DNA of 7,768 nucleotides, from the NCBI GenBank assembly GCA_012727685.1, contig JAAYGO010000199.1, positions 1 to 7,768 of the forward strand, in the 5' to 3' direction. The notes under the pieces were generated by a model, which was not told the DNA's origin, ran no database searches, and saw only the letters and a list, made by a program, of their open reading frames with translations. The stretch is from Bacillota bacterium. Lineage in GTDB: Bacteria; Bacillota; Dethiobacteria; DTU022. This document shows, in pieces, positions 1 to 6,524 of this stretch (the first letter of the stretch is position 1; every line of letters begins with the position of its first letter). The position numbers were made by a program, and so were the translations under genes.

Positions 1-2683
1 AGCCGGCTTTGCGCACCTTGACGGCGCAGACTTTCAACTCCGGAATGCAGGATACCGGGTCGAGGGCGTCGTTGGTGAGCAGGTTGGCCGCCGCTTCCCG
101 GTAATGGAAGGTCATGAAGATAGTGCCGGGCGCTACCTTTTCGGTCAAGGTCACCCTGGCCCTGACCTTGCCGCGGCGGGAGACCACCTCCACCCGGTCG
201 CCCTCGGAAAGCTCCAGCCTGGCGGCGTCTTCCGGGTTAATCTGCACCAGCTCTTCGGGGCGATGTTTCTCCAGCCCATAGGAGCGGCGGGTCATGGTTC
301 CGGTATGATAGTGGAAAGCGTGCCGCCCGGTAGTGAGGATCAGGGGATACTCCGCGTCGGGCTCTTCGGCAGGGGGACGGTATTCGACCGGGTTAAAGAG
401 CCCCAGGCCGCGGCTGAATTTCCCCTTATGCAGGTAGGGTGTGCCGGGGTGATCGGCGGTGGGGCAGGGCCACTGCAAGCCCTTTACTGCCAGGCGGCCG
501 TAGCTGATGCCGGCATAGCTGGGTGTCAGCGAGGCCATCTCGGCAAAGATATCCTCGGGGCCGTCGTAGCGCCAGGCAAAACCGAGCCGGTTGGCCAGAT
601 CGGCAATAATAGCCCAGTCCGGCCGGGCATCGCCCGGCGGCGGCACGGCGGCGTAGCTGAGCTGCACCCGGCGCTCCGTATTGGTATAGGTGCCCAGTTT
701 CTCGGCATAGGAGGCGGCGGGCAGGATCACATCGGCGTAAGCCGCCGTTTCGGTCATAAAGATATCCTGCACCACCAGAAAGTCGAGTTTTTCCAGCGCG
801 TCAGCCACGTGTGCCGCATTGGCCTCGCTTAGGATCGGGTTTTCCCCCATGATATACATGGCCTTGATCTCGCCCGCATAGGCTTTAGCCATGGCCCCGG
901 TAACGGTCAGCCCGGGCTGATCGGAGAGCTTCACCCCCCAGGCTTTGCTGAATTTCTCCTGGACAGCGGGGTCCCCCACTTTCTGGTAGCCGGTATAGAC
1001 GTTGGGCAGGGCACCCATATCGCAGGACCCCTGGACGTTGTTTTGGCCGCGCAGGGGATTCACCCCGGCCGATTCGCGCCCCACATTGCCGGTGGCCAGG
1101 GCCAGGTTGGCCAGGGCCATGACATTGTCGGTGCCGGAAACATGCTGGGTAATCCCCATCGTATAGAGGATCGCGGCGCGATCCACCGCGGCGTAGGCGC
1201 GGGCCGCACCCCGCAGCAGATCCACCGGCACGCCGGTGATCTGGGCGGTATATTCCGGGGTATACTTCGCCACCACCTTTTTGAGCCTCTCGTAGCCCTC
1301 GGTCCGCTTCTCGATAAATTCCACATCAACCAGGTCTTCGCTGATAATGATATTAAGGAGGCCGTTGATCAAGGCCACGTTGGTGCCCGGTTTCAAGCGC
1401 AGGTGGTAGGTGGCTATATCCACCAGGGCGATTTCCCTGGGGTCGGCCACGATCAGGACCGCTCCTTTGCGCACGGCCTCGCGAATCCGGTAGGAGATCA
1501 CCGGGTGCGTTTCGGTGGTGTTGGAGCCGATGACCAGGATCGCCTGCGCGCCGGTAATCTCTCCGATGCTGTTGGTCATGGCGCCGCTGCCAAAAGCTGT
1601 GGCCAGACCGGCCACTGTGGGAGCGTGTCAGAGGCGGGCGCAATGATCGACGTTGTTGGTGCCCAGATGGCGCACCAGTTTTTGGAAAAGATAGTTATCT
1701 TCATTGCTGGTCTTGGCGGAGCTTAAACCCATAAATGCATCGGGGCCGTAGCGGGCTATGCTCTCTTTTAAGCGGGAGGCCACCAGGTCAAGCGCTTCGT
1801 CCCATCCAGCCTCCACAAAAACGCCGTTCCGCCTGATCAGCGGCCTGGTCAGCCGCTCCTCGCTGTGCACAAAGTCCCAGCCGAAGCGGCCCTTGGCGCA
1901 GAGATGCCCCCGGTTGACCGGGCTCTCCGCATCGGGGCTCGCCCCAATGATTTTGCCGTCTTTCACATGCAGGTAGACGGAGCAGCCGGTACCGCAGTAG
2001 GGGCAGATCGTCTTCACCTTTTCAATTTCCCAGGGACGCCCTTTGCCGACACCGGCCTTGGGCACCAGCGCCCCGACGGGGCAGACGTCCACGCACATGC
2101 CGCAAAAGACGCAGGATGAATTTTCAATGGGATCGCCGAAAGGCGGGCTCACGTTGGTGACGAAACCGCGCCTCGTAAAATCGATGGCCCCGGCGCCGTT
2201 AATCTCCTGGCATTTGCCGACGCATATGCCGCAAAGGATGCATTTATTCATATCCCGGATAAAGAAGGGGTTGGTGTCGTCCAGGGGGAGATCCTTGGTT
2301 TCGCCTTGAAAACCGCTTTCGGAGACGCCGTAGCGGTAGCAATAATCCTGCAGCCGGCAATCCCCCGTCTTCTCGCAGGTGATGCATTCGAGGGGATGGT
2401 TGGCCAGGATCAGCCTTAATATGGTCTGGCGGGCGGTGCGCACCCGCTCCGAATCGGTATGCACGACCATGTCCGGGGCGACCGGCGTGCAGCAGGAAGC
2501 GACCAGGGCCCGCGCTTTTTCCACCTCCACCACGCACATGCGGCAGGCCCCGTTGCGGGTCAGTTCGGGATCGTGGCAGAAGGTGGGGATATCGATCTCC
2601 AGCTTGCGCGCCGCCTCGAGAATGGTCGTTCCCGGCGCCACTTCCACCGGCATGCCGTCAATGGTTAACTTAACTGCTGACAT
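1..2683 (-). CDS. fdhA: Formate dehydrogenase catalytic subunit, selenocysteine-containing, NuoG-like N-terminus (3' end cut by window edge)
   Basis: This is the catalytic subunit for reversible formate oxidation to CO2, cytoplasmic because no Tat or Sec signal is present. Reading starts at ATG 2683 behind an AAGGAGG site. The frame is open to the left edge for 894 residues except for UGA at codon 352, which is read as selenocysteine (context D-H-C-A-R-L-U-H-A-P-T). Domains in order: [2Fe-2S] with C36, C47, C50 and C64 or C65; His-Cys [4Fe-4S] with H96, C100, C103, C109; two ferredoxin [4Fe-4S] clusters with C148/C151/C154/C158 and C191/C194/C197/C201; molybdopterin-domain [4Fe-4S] with C227, C230, C234, C262; molybdopterin oxidoreductase domain to about 740; dinucleotide-binding domain about 779-890. 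U352, H353 and R545 match the catalytic trio U140, H141, R333 of E. coli FdhF with the same U-to-R distance (193). Related proteins are about 890-900 residues long, so little is missing. The start overlaps the NuoF-like gene by 14 bp, implying translational coupling. Mo versus W cannot be told from sequence. Confidence 0.97.
1599..1615 (-). promoter_or_regulatory. Bacterial SECIS hairpin in fdhA mRNA
   Basis: Reading the minus strand, GTGGCC (1615-1610), loop GGTCT (1609-1605) and GGCCAC (1604-1599) form a perfect 6-bp stem. Eighteen nucleotides separate the UGA from the loop GGU. From memory, the E. coli fdhF SECIS has the same 18-nt spacing and the same GGUCU apical sequence, which is the SelB contact site. 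The loop lies within the in-frame Gly-Leu codons GGT CTG of the conserved V-A-G-L motif, so protein and RNA constraints overlap. Outer pairing is weaker: GCT (1624-1622) could pair with AGC (1598-1596) across a bulge. The structure comes from base pairing by eye, not from a folding calculation. Confidence 0.9.
1628..1630 (-). other. In-frame UGA decoded as selenocysteine (Sec352 of FdhA)
   Basis: The minus-strand codon TGA sits between L351 and H353, where formate dehydrogenases carry the Sec or Cys ligand of the Mo/W atom. I read all codons on both sides: the frame continues without another stop for 542 codons to the window edge and encodes conserved formate dehydrogenase sequence (for example V-A-G-L, G-A-M-T-N-S and N-P-L-R-G-Q-N-N-V-Q-G). 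A pseudogene stop at exactly this codon, followed by a SECIS-type hairpin, would be very unlikely. Annotation that treats TGA as stop would break the gene in two. Decoding requires selA, selB, selC and selD elsewhere in the genome. Confidence 0.96.
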
Positions 2684-4487
2684 CGGCTTTCCTCCTTACG
2701 CGGGTAATCTGGATGCTGTTCTTGGGACAAACCTCCACGCAACTGCCGCAGCGGGTGCAGAGCGACTGGTCGATCGCGTGAACCTCTTTCTTCTCGCCGG
2801 AAATGGCGCTCACCGGGCAGACCCTGGCACAGCGGGTGCAGCCGATACAGGTTTCGGGATCGATATAATACTGGAAGAGGGCCTTGCAAACCCCGGCACG
2901 GCAGAATTGTTCGTTGATATGCTCCTCGTATTCGTGCCGGAAGTAGCGGATGGTGCTCAAGATCGGGTTGGGACAGGTCTGGCCGAGCCCGCAGAGGGCG
3001 CTGTCCTTGATCGAGAAGGCCAGCGATTCGAGCGTATCCAGGTCCGCAGGCTCTCCGCTGCCATCACAGATGCGCTCGAGAATCTCGAGCATGCGCTTGG
3101 TGCCTTCCCGGCAGGGGATGCACTTGCCGCAGGATTCCTTCTGGGTAAAGCTTAAAAAATAGCGGGCCAGGTCCACCATGCAGGTGCGGTCGTCCATGAC
3201 CACCAGGCCGCCGGAACCCATGATCGCACCGGCCTTGGTCAGCGAATCGTAATCGATGGGCAGGTCAAGCAGCTCCGCGGGAATGCAGCCGCCGGAAGGG
3301 CCGCCGGCCTGGACCGCTTTAAATTCACGGTCCCCCTGTACACCGCCGCCCACGTCAAAAATGACCTCCCGTATGGTAATGCCCATGGGCACCTCGCAGA
3401 GGCCGGTATTGCGGATCTTGCCCGCCAGGGCGAAGACCTTGGTCCCCTTGCTGCTCTCAGTGCCGATTGACGCGAACTCTTCCACCCCGCCCTCCCTGAG
3501 GATCAGCGGGATATTGGCGAAGGTCTCCACGTTGTTGATGCAGGTGGGCTTGCCGAAAAGGCCGGACACAGCCGGGAATGGCGGCCGCGGGCGGGGCATG
3601 CCCCGCTTGCCTTCGATGGAAGCTAAAAGGGCCGTCTCCTCGCCGCAAACAAAGGCACCGGCGCCCTCCTTGATGTTTAAATGAAAATTAAAGCCAGAAG
3701 CGAGAATATTCTCCCCCAGGAGGCCGTATTCTTCGGCCTGCGCAATGGCGATCCGGAGCCGCTTGATGGCCAGGGGATATTCGGCGCGGCAGTAAATGTA
3801 ACCTTCATCGGCGCCGATGGCGCGGCCGCAAATGAGCATCCCCTCGATCACGGCGTGGGGATCGCCCTCCAGGATGCTGCGGTCCATGAAGGCGCCCGGG
3901 TCGCCTTCATCGGCGTTGCAGACGACATATTTCTTTTCCCCCGGCGCGATCATGGTGAATTCCCACTTCATCCCGGTGGGGAAGCCTGCGCCGCCGCGGC
4001 CGCGCAGGCCGGCCCGCTTCACCTCGTCGCAAATTTGCGGGCGCTCCATCTTCAGGGCGCGGGAAAAGGCGCGGTACCCGCCCCGCATGATATATTCATC
4101 GATGATTTCAGGGTCGATAATGCCGCTGTTGCGCAGGACATTGAACACCTGCTTCCGGTAAAAGGGAATTGTATCGTAAAATCTGCCCGGGACCTCCACA
4201 TCGGGGCTGGTATAGAGCAACCGTTCTACCACTTCCCCCCCGATGAGATGCTTTTCCACCAGTTCGGCCATATCCCCGGGCTTCAGGCGGCAGTAAAACA
4301 CCTCATCAGGATAAATCACGATAATGGGACCGACTTCACAGAAGCCGACGCAACCGGCCATGACCAGGCGATATTTCTCTTTTATACCCCGCCTGGCCAG
4401 TTCCGCTTCCAGGGCTTCCTTCACCTTGCCCGAATTGGAAGAGAGGCAGCCGGTAGCGCCGCAGATCATCAGGTGTTTTTCATACAA
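2670..4487 (-). CDS. nuoF: NuoF/HydB-like NADH-binding flavoprotein subunit of the formate dehydrogenase complex
   Basis: This FMN- and NAD(H)-binding diaphorase subunit passes electrons between NAD(H), iron-sulfur clusters and FdhA. Its 605 residues show an N-terminal thioredoxin-like [2Fe-2S] domain (C9, C14, C46, C50) and the complex I 51-kDa fold with the glycine-rich FMN/NADH signature G-R-G-G-A-G-F-P-T-G at 163-172, A-D-E-G-D-P-G-A-F at 192-200 and C-G-E-E-T-A-L at 281-287. Then come an SLBB-type region around 360-400, a [4Fe-4S] cluster with C453, C456, C459 and C499, and a C-terminal two-[4Fe-4S] ferredoxin domain (C547/C550/C553/C557 and C577/C580/C583/C587). The extra N- and C-terminal cluster domains are typical of HydB in bifurcating hydrogenases and are absent from plain complex I NuoF, so the symbol marks homology, not membership of complex I. 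The start is TTG at 4487: an in-frame TAG lies just upstream and GGGGGAGGT sits 9 nt before the TTG. The fdhA start overlaps its end by 14 bp. Confidence 0.95.
   Translation of the reverse strand: MYEKHLMICGATGCLSSNSGKVKEALEAELARRGIKEKYRLVMAGCVGFCEVGPIIVIYPDEVFYCRLKPGDMAELVEKHLIGGEVVERLLYTSPDVEVPGRFYDTIPFYRKQVFNVLRNSGIIDPEIIDEYIMRGGYRAFSRALKMERPQICDEVKRAGLRGRGGAGFPTGMKWEFTMIAPGEKKYVVCNADEGDPGAFMDRSILEGDPHAVIEGMLICGRAIGADEGYIYCRAEYPLAIKRLRIAIAQAEEYGLLGENILASGFNFHLNIKEGAGAFVCGEETALLASIEGKRGMPRPRPPFPAVSGLFGKPTCINNVETFANIPLILREGGVEEFASIGTESSKGTKVFALAGKIRNTGLCEVPMGITIREVIFDVGGGVQGDREFKAVQAGGPSGGCIPAELLDLPIDYDSLTKAGAIMGSGGLVVMDDRTCMVDLARYFLSFTQKESCGKCIPCREGTKRMLEILERICDGSGEPADLDTLESLAFSIKDSALCGLGQTCPNPILSTIRYFRHEYEEHINEQFCRAGVCKALFQYYIDPETCIGCTRCARVCPVSAISGEKKEVHAIDQSLCTRCGSCVEVCPKNSIQITRVRRKADVSS
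2691..2697 (-). promoter_or_regulatory. Ribosome binding site of fdhA inside the nuoF-like gene
   Basis: AAGGAGG ends 7 nt before ATG 2683, the ideal distance. It lies inside the last codons of the NuoF-like gene, whose stop codon is at 2672-2670, downstream of the fdhA start. This fixes the fdhA start and supports translational coupling of the two subunits. Confidence 0.85.
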
Positions 4488-4496
4488 AATATTCTA

Positions 4497-4505
4497 ACCT
4501 CCCCC
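4497..4505 (-). promoter_or_regulatory. Ribosome binding site that fixes the TTG start of the NuoF-like gene
   Basis: A GGGGGAGGT stretch ends about 9 nt before TTG 4487. An in-frame TAG at the 3' edge of this site rules out a start further upstream, and the only nearby ATG (4483) is out of frame and reaches a stop within a few codons. TTG is therefore the supported start; an ATT codon directly before it is the only in-frame alternative. Confidence 0.7.
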
Positions 4506-4512
4506 ACAGGCT

Positions 4513-4538
4513 TGAGCGCTTATTGATGAGCGCTTATT
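4513..4538. repeat. Perfect 12-bp tandem direct repeat between the cysteine-rich gene and the NuoF-like gene
   Basis: On the plus strand TGAGCGCTTATT occurs at 4513-4524 and again at 4527-4538, separated by GA. Each copy contains the palindrome AGCGCT, so the two copies can also pair with each other as a 6-bp stem with an 8-nt loop in the mRNA. The repeat begins at the stop codon of the cysteine-rich gene and ends just before the NuoF-like ribosome binding site. It may be a simple small duplication, or a processing or stability hairpin that tunes expression between the two cistrons; the sequence does not decide. Confidence 0.6.
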
Positions 4539-4717
4539 TAACAGATCACGAACTTGTTATTAATGGCGACTTTATCGATCAAGGCCTTTCTCTTGGCTGC
4601 GCAGGCTTCATCCTCGTGGCACAAGGGGCCTTCCACGCAGCACTCCACGAAATCCTTGCACGGGGTCTTTGTGGTGTGCGTGCACCGCTCGCAACAGGGA
4701 TCAATAAACCGTTCCAT
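4538..4717 (-). CDS. Small cysteine-rich protein (CCxxC) encoded between the NuoE-like and NuoF-like subunits
   Basis: This 59-residue ORF starts at ATG 4717 behind AGGAGGT (4729-4723, 5-nt spacer) and ends at TAA 4540-4538. Nine residues are cysteine: C8, C9, C12, C20, C26, C27, C33, C39 and C59, including a C-C-x-x-C motif (C8-C12) and a second C-C pair (26-27). The pattern suggests an iron-sulfur cluster or zinc site. It sits 16 bp after the NuoE-like stop and 50 bp before the NuoF-like start, inside the operon. From memory, small CCxxC proteins or domains occur next to, or fused to the front of, NuoF-type subunits in Clostridia; I could not check this here. It may be an accessory subunit or a maturation factor of the complex. 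No signal peptide or membrane segment is visible. The ribosome binding site, position and composition support a real gene; the function is unknown. Confidence 0.78.
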   Translation of the reverse strand: MERFIDPCCERCTHTTKTPCKDFVECCVEGPLCHEDEACAAKRKALIDKVAINNKFVIC

Positions 4718-4733
4718 CTGCTACCTCCTGCCC

Positions 4734-5225
4734 TTACTCGTAACTGGCGAGAATTTTTTTGATTTTATCCGGAGTTAAACGGCCGTGCGGTTCATCGTTA
4801 ATCATCATCACCGGTGCGAGGGCGCAGGCCCCGATACAGGCAACTTCCTCCAGGGTAAATTTCATATCCGGGGTAGTCTCGTTGACCTTGATCTTGAGGA
4901 TTTCTTCGATCCGTTCGGCGATCTTGGAGCCGCCCTGGATATGGCAGGCCGTCCCCTTGCAGACCCGGATGATATTGCGGCCCCGCGGCATCATCTTGAA
5001 CTGGGCATAAAAAGTGGCCACCCCGTAGAGACGGCTGAGCGGAATGCGCAAGCGCCGCGCTGCCCGTTCCAGGGCCGGGCGCGGCAGGTAGCCGTAGTGC
5101 TCCTGAATCTTCTGCAGAACCGGGATGACCACACCCTGCTTGTCAAGGTAGGGTTCCACCAGAGCGTCAACCTGGCTGAGATCAAGCTCGCCATTTAATG
5201 CAGATCCCTCGGCCTGATTGCCCAT
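4734..5225 (-). CDS. nuoE: NuoE/HydC-like [2Fe-2S] thioredoxin-fold subunit
   Basis: This 163-residue protein of the complex I 24-kDa (NuoE) family usually pairs with the NuoF-type FMN subunit and holds a [2Fe-2S] cluster next to the flavin. The four ligands are visible as C89, C94, C130 and C134 (C-x4-C and C-x3-C). The family motif Y-G-V-A-T-F-Y-A-Q-F (67-76) and an N-terminal helical region (about 15-60) are present, and the length is normal for the family. ATG 5225 is preceded by GAGGAGG; another ATG 10 nt upstream is out of frame and soon stops. It is the first gene of the operon. With no other complex I genes in view and fdhA two genes downstream, it is more likely the HydC-type subunit of a soluble formate dehydrogenase than part of a respiratory complex I. 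Confidence 0.95.
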   Translation of the reverse strand: MGNQAEGSALNGELDLSQVDALVEPYLDKQGVVIPVLQKIQEHYGYLPRPALERAARRLRIPLSRLYGVATFYAQFKMMPRGRNIIRVCKGTACHIQGGSKIAERIEEILKIKVNETTPDMKFTLEEVACIGACALAPVMMINDEPHGRLTPDKIKKILASYE

Positions 5226-5253
5226 AGTTTCCCATCCTCCTCGTATTTCTAAA

Positions 5254-5282
5254 AATATAAAAGGATCATTGCGGTTATTTAA
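5254..5282 (-). promoter_or_regulatory. Candidate sigma-A promoter of the formate dehydrogenase operon
   Basis: On the minus strand TTAAAT (5282-5277) and TATATT (5259-5254) are separated by 17 bp. The -10 matches the consensus at five of six positions, the -35 at only three of six. The -10 ends 28 nt before the NuoE-like ATG, giving a short leader of about 20 nt. A weaker alternative, TTGGTG (5402-5397) with TATACA (5379-5374), also has a 17-bp spacer and would give a leader of about 145 nt containing the hairpin at 5323-5309. Both rest on matching by eye in AT-rich DNA. Confidence 0.4.
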
Positions 5283-5308
5283 CTGATTCTCTCCGGTTTC
5301 TATTTTTC

Positions 5309-5323
5309 CTGCCGCACCGGCAG
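5309..5323. promoter_or_regulatory. Small perfect GC-rich hairpin upstream of the operon
   Basis: CTGCCG, a 3-nt loop and CGGCAG form a perfect 6-bp palindromic stem about 86 bp upstream of the NuoE-like start. On the minus strand it is followed by GAAAAATAG, so it lacks the U-run of an intrinsic terminator. It may be an operator or a leader structure. I see no Rex-type or Fnr/Crp-type half-site pair in this intergenic stretch, and the match to any known regulator is unestablished. Confidence 0.35.
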
Positions 5324-5426
5324 CTTATTGCAAAAAAATGCGTAAAAGAATGCCACTGCAGAATTATTAAAATTGTATAACTTTAGTCGAAATTGCCACC
5401 AAAACGGCATCGGGGGAAGTCCACTC

Positions 5427-5465
5427 TAAAATAATAACCGCTCTCGCCGCTTAAGGCAAGAGCGG
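5427..5465 (-). terminator. Rho-independent terminator of the deacylase gene
   Basis: Reading the minus strand, CCGCTCTTGCC (5465-5455), loop TTAAGC and GGCGAGAGCGG (5448-5438) form an 11-bp stem in which one pair is U-G, followed by TTATTATTTTAG. On the plus strand the same position would be a C-A mismatch, so the structure favours minus-strand RNA. It begins 32 bp after the deacylase stop codon and separates that gene from the formate dehydrogenase operon. Confidence 0.85.
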
Positions 5466-5497
5466 AGGGACTAAAAACGGCTGCCAGGTTGCCGATT

Positions 5498-6361
5498 TTA
5501 TTCCAATCCCGTTTCGTTGACGGCAACCCCCAGGCTAGAGAGTAGCAGGCGCACGGCATCGAGGTGCTGGTTAATGCGATCTTGCAAGGGTAGTTCCTGG
5601 GTGGTTTCCACGGTAAAGCTCTCCAGTTGCAGCAAACGGGAAGCATAGATGGTTCCCCCGGCGACCCCGCCTCGCTTCACCTGGAACTGATGCATCTCCT
5701 CGGTAATGGAGCTGTTCATCCCGGCGATGATCCATTCAATCAATTCGATCTGTTCCCCGTCCTCAGGGTAGATAATGGTCTGCCCGAGGGCGTCAAATTG
5801 CAGGTGCTCAAATACCCGCGCCTCGTGTAGATCCACCACCCACAGCGGCCTGTATTCAGCCATGACGGCAAAAATGGAAGCGGCGAGGCGTTCGGTGGGA
5901 CTGCCGGCGGCATTGCCGGGAAAGATCCGGTTCAAATTAAGGGTGCCTTCCGGATAGCGGGTGCCGGTGGCCACGGCCAGAGCGTTGGCCCGCGGCAATA
6001 CCAGCAGGGTGCCCCGGTCAACCAGCCAGGTGGAGACGACCTGGGCGGCCTCGTAGCCTGCCGGTTCATCGCCGTGCACCCCGCCGATGACCATCACCGT
6101 GGGGCCCTCTTCAGGGGCCGTAATAATATAGAGGGGCGTTTCCCGGTCAGTTCCTGCTTCCAGGAGCCGGGCCCCAACGGTTACCTTCTGCCAGATAGAA
6201 TCTTCCTCCGGGGGATCAGGGTTCGCAGGGGCTTCACCGGCAGGTGCGGCTGCCGGTACGGGTTTAAAAAAGCGGAGTAGCTGTTGCTGGTATGTAATCA
6301 GCAGGGCCAGGGCGAGCAGGGAGGCCAGCCCCGCCAATAATGCTTTGTGACCCGGCTTCAT
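5498..6361 (-). CDS. Membrane-anchored succinylglutamate desuccinylase/aspartoacylase family protein (M14-like zinc hydrolase)
   Basis: This 287-residue protein has an N-terminal signal anchor (hydrophobic residues about 7-24), an Ala/Pro-rich linker (about 34-52) and a zinc hydrolase domain, so the enzyme probably faces outside the membrane. Active-site signatures are G-G-V-H-G-D-E (zinc ligands H96 and E99), N-L-N-R-I-F-P-G (N144, R145 for substrate carboxylate), D-L-H-E-A (zinc ligand H179) and F-T-V-E-T-T (likely catalytic E252). The set matches AstE/aspartoacylase. Known members cleave N-acyl amino acids or C-terminal residues; the extracytoplasmic location argues against the arginine-catabolic role of AstE, and no ast genes are nearby. 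The substrate is unknown; a peptidoglycan or peptide fragment is possible. The start at ATG 6361 is chosen because GAGGTG lies 6 nt upstream; in-frame ATG 6367 and GTG 6370 would overlap or crowd that site. It is followed by a terminator, so it is probably a single-gene unit. Confidence 0.82.
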   Translation of the reverse strand: MKPGHKALLAGLASLLALALLITYQQQLLRFFKPVPAAAPAGEAPANPDPPEEDSIWQKVTVGARLLEAGTDRETPLYIITAPEEGPTVMVIGGVHGDEPAGYEAAQVVSTWLVDRGTLLVLPRANALAVATGTRYPEGTLNLNRIFPGNAAGSPTERLAASIFAVMAEYRPLWVVDLHEARVFEHLQFDALGQTIIYPEDGEQIELIEWIIAGMNSSITEEMHQFQVKRGGVAGGTIYASRLLQLESFTVETTQELPLQDRINQHLDAVRLLLSSLGVAVNETGLE

Positions 6362-6490
6362 CGGCATCACCTCGTCTGTATAAACTGGAATCGCTGGAGC
6401 TGAAGCCGTAGTTTTTTTCGGTGTAAATAATATAAAATTTGTTTTATTTTTCTACGCCAGGGAAAAAGCATCCTGCTGGTAATTTCCGCC

Positions 6491-6524
6491 AAAAGGACAA
6501 CGGGACGGTCCTAATTGTCTTTTT
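6491..6524. terminator. Hairpin with T-run, possible terminator of the sigma/anti-sigma operon
   Basis: AAAAGGACAA (6491-6500) pairs over 10 positions, one of them G-T, with TTGTCTTTTT (6515-6524) around a 14-nt loop, and the T-run continues to 6527 on the plus strand. On the minus strand the same stem ends in TTTT, so it could stop transcription from the anti-sigma gene, whose stop codon is about 177 bp upstream. The better U-tract faces the plus strand, where no gene precedes it, so a terminator role is uncertain. Confidence 0.35.

Noticed and set aside
104..832. Long plus-strand open frame (242 codons) opposite fdhA
   Set aside because: It is antisense to conserved formate dehydrogenase sequence that is clearly real, and its Gly/His/Ala-rich composition is typical of a GC-rich shadow frame.
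1043..1726. Plus-strand open frame (227 codons) opposite the fdhA Sec region
   Set aside because: Shadow of the fdhA coding strand; no recognisable motif and no plausible ribosome binding site.
1628..2683. A separate 351-residue iron-sulfur protein ending at the TGA
   Set aside because: The same frame continues with conserved FdhA sequence past the TGA and a SECIS hairpin follows, so this is the front part of one selenoprotein rather than a separate or broken gene.
3681..4526. Plus-strand open frame (281 codons) opposite the NuoF-like gene
   Set aside because: Antisense to the conserved FMN/NADH domain; Gly/Ala/His-rich low-information translation.
4734..5225. Start of a respiratory complex I (nuo) operon
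   Set aside because: Only NuoE- and NuoF-type genes are present, the NuoF has HydB-type extra cluster domains, and the next gene is formate dehydrogenase; no membrane subunits are seen.
5383..5646. Minus-strand 87-codon open frame overlapping the deacylase 3' end
   Set aside because: Out of frame with the deacylase and running through its terminator; a shadow frame.
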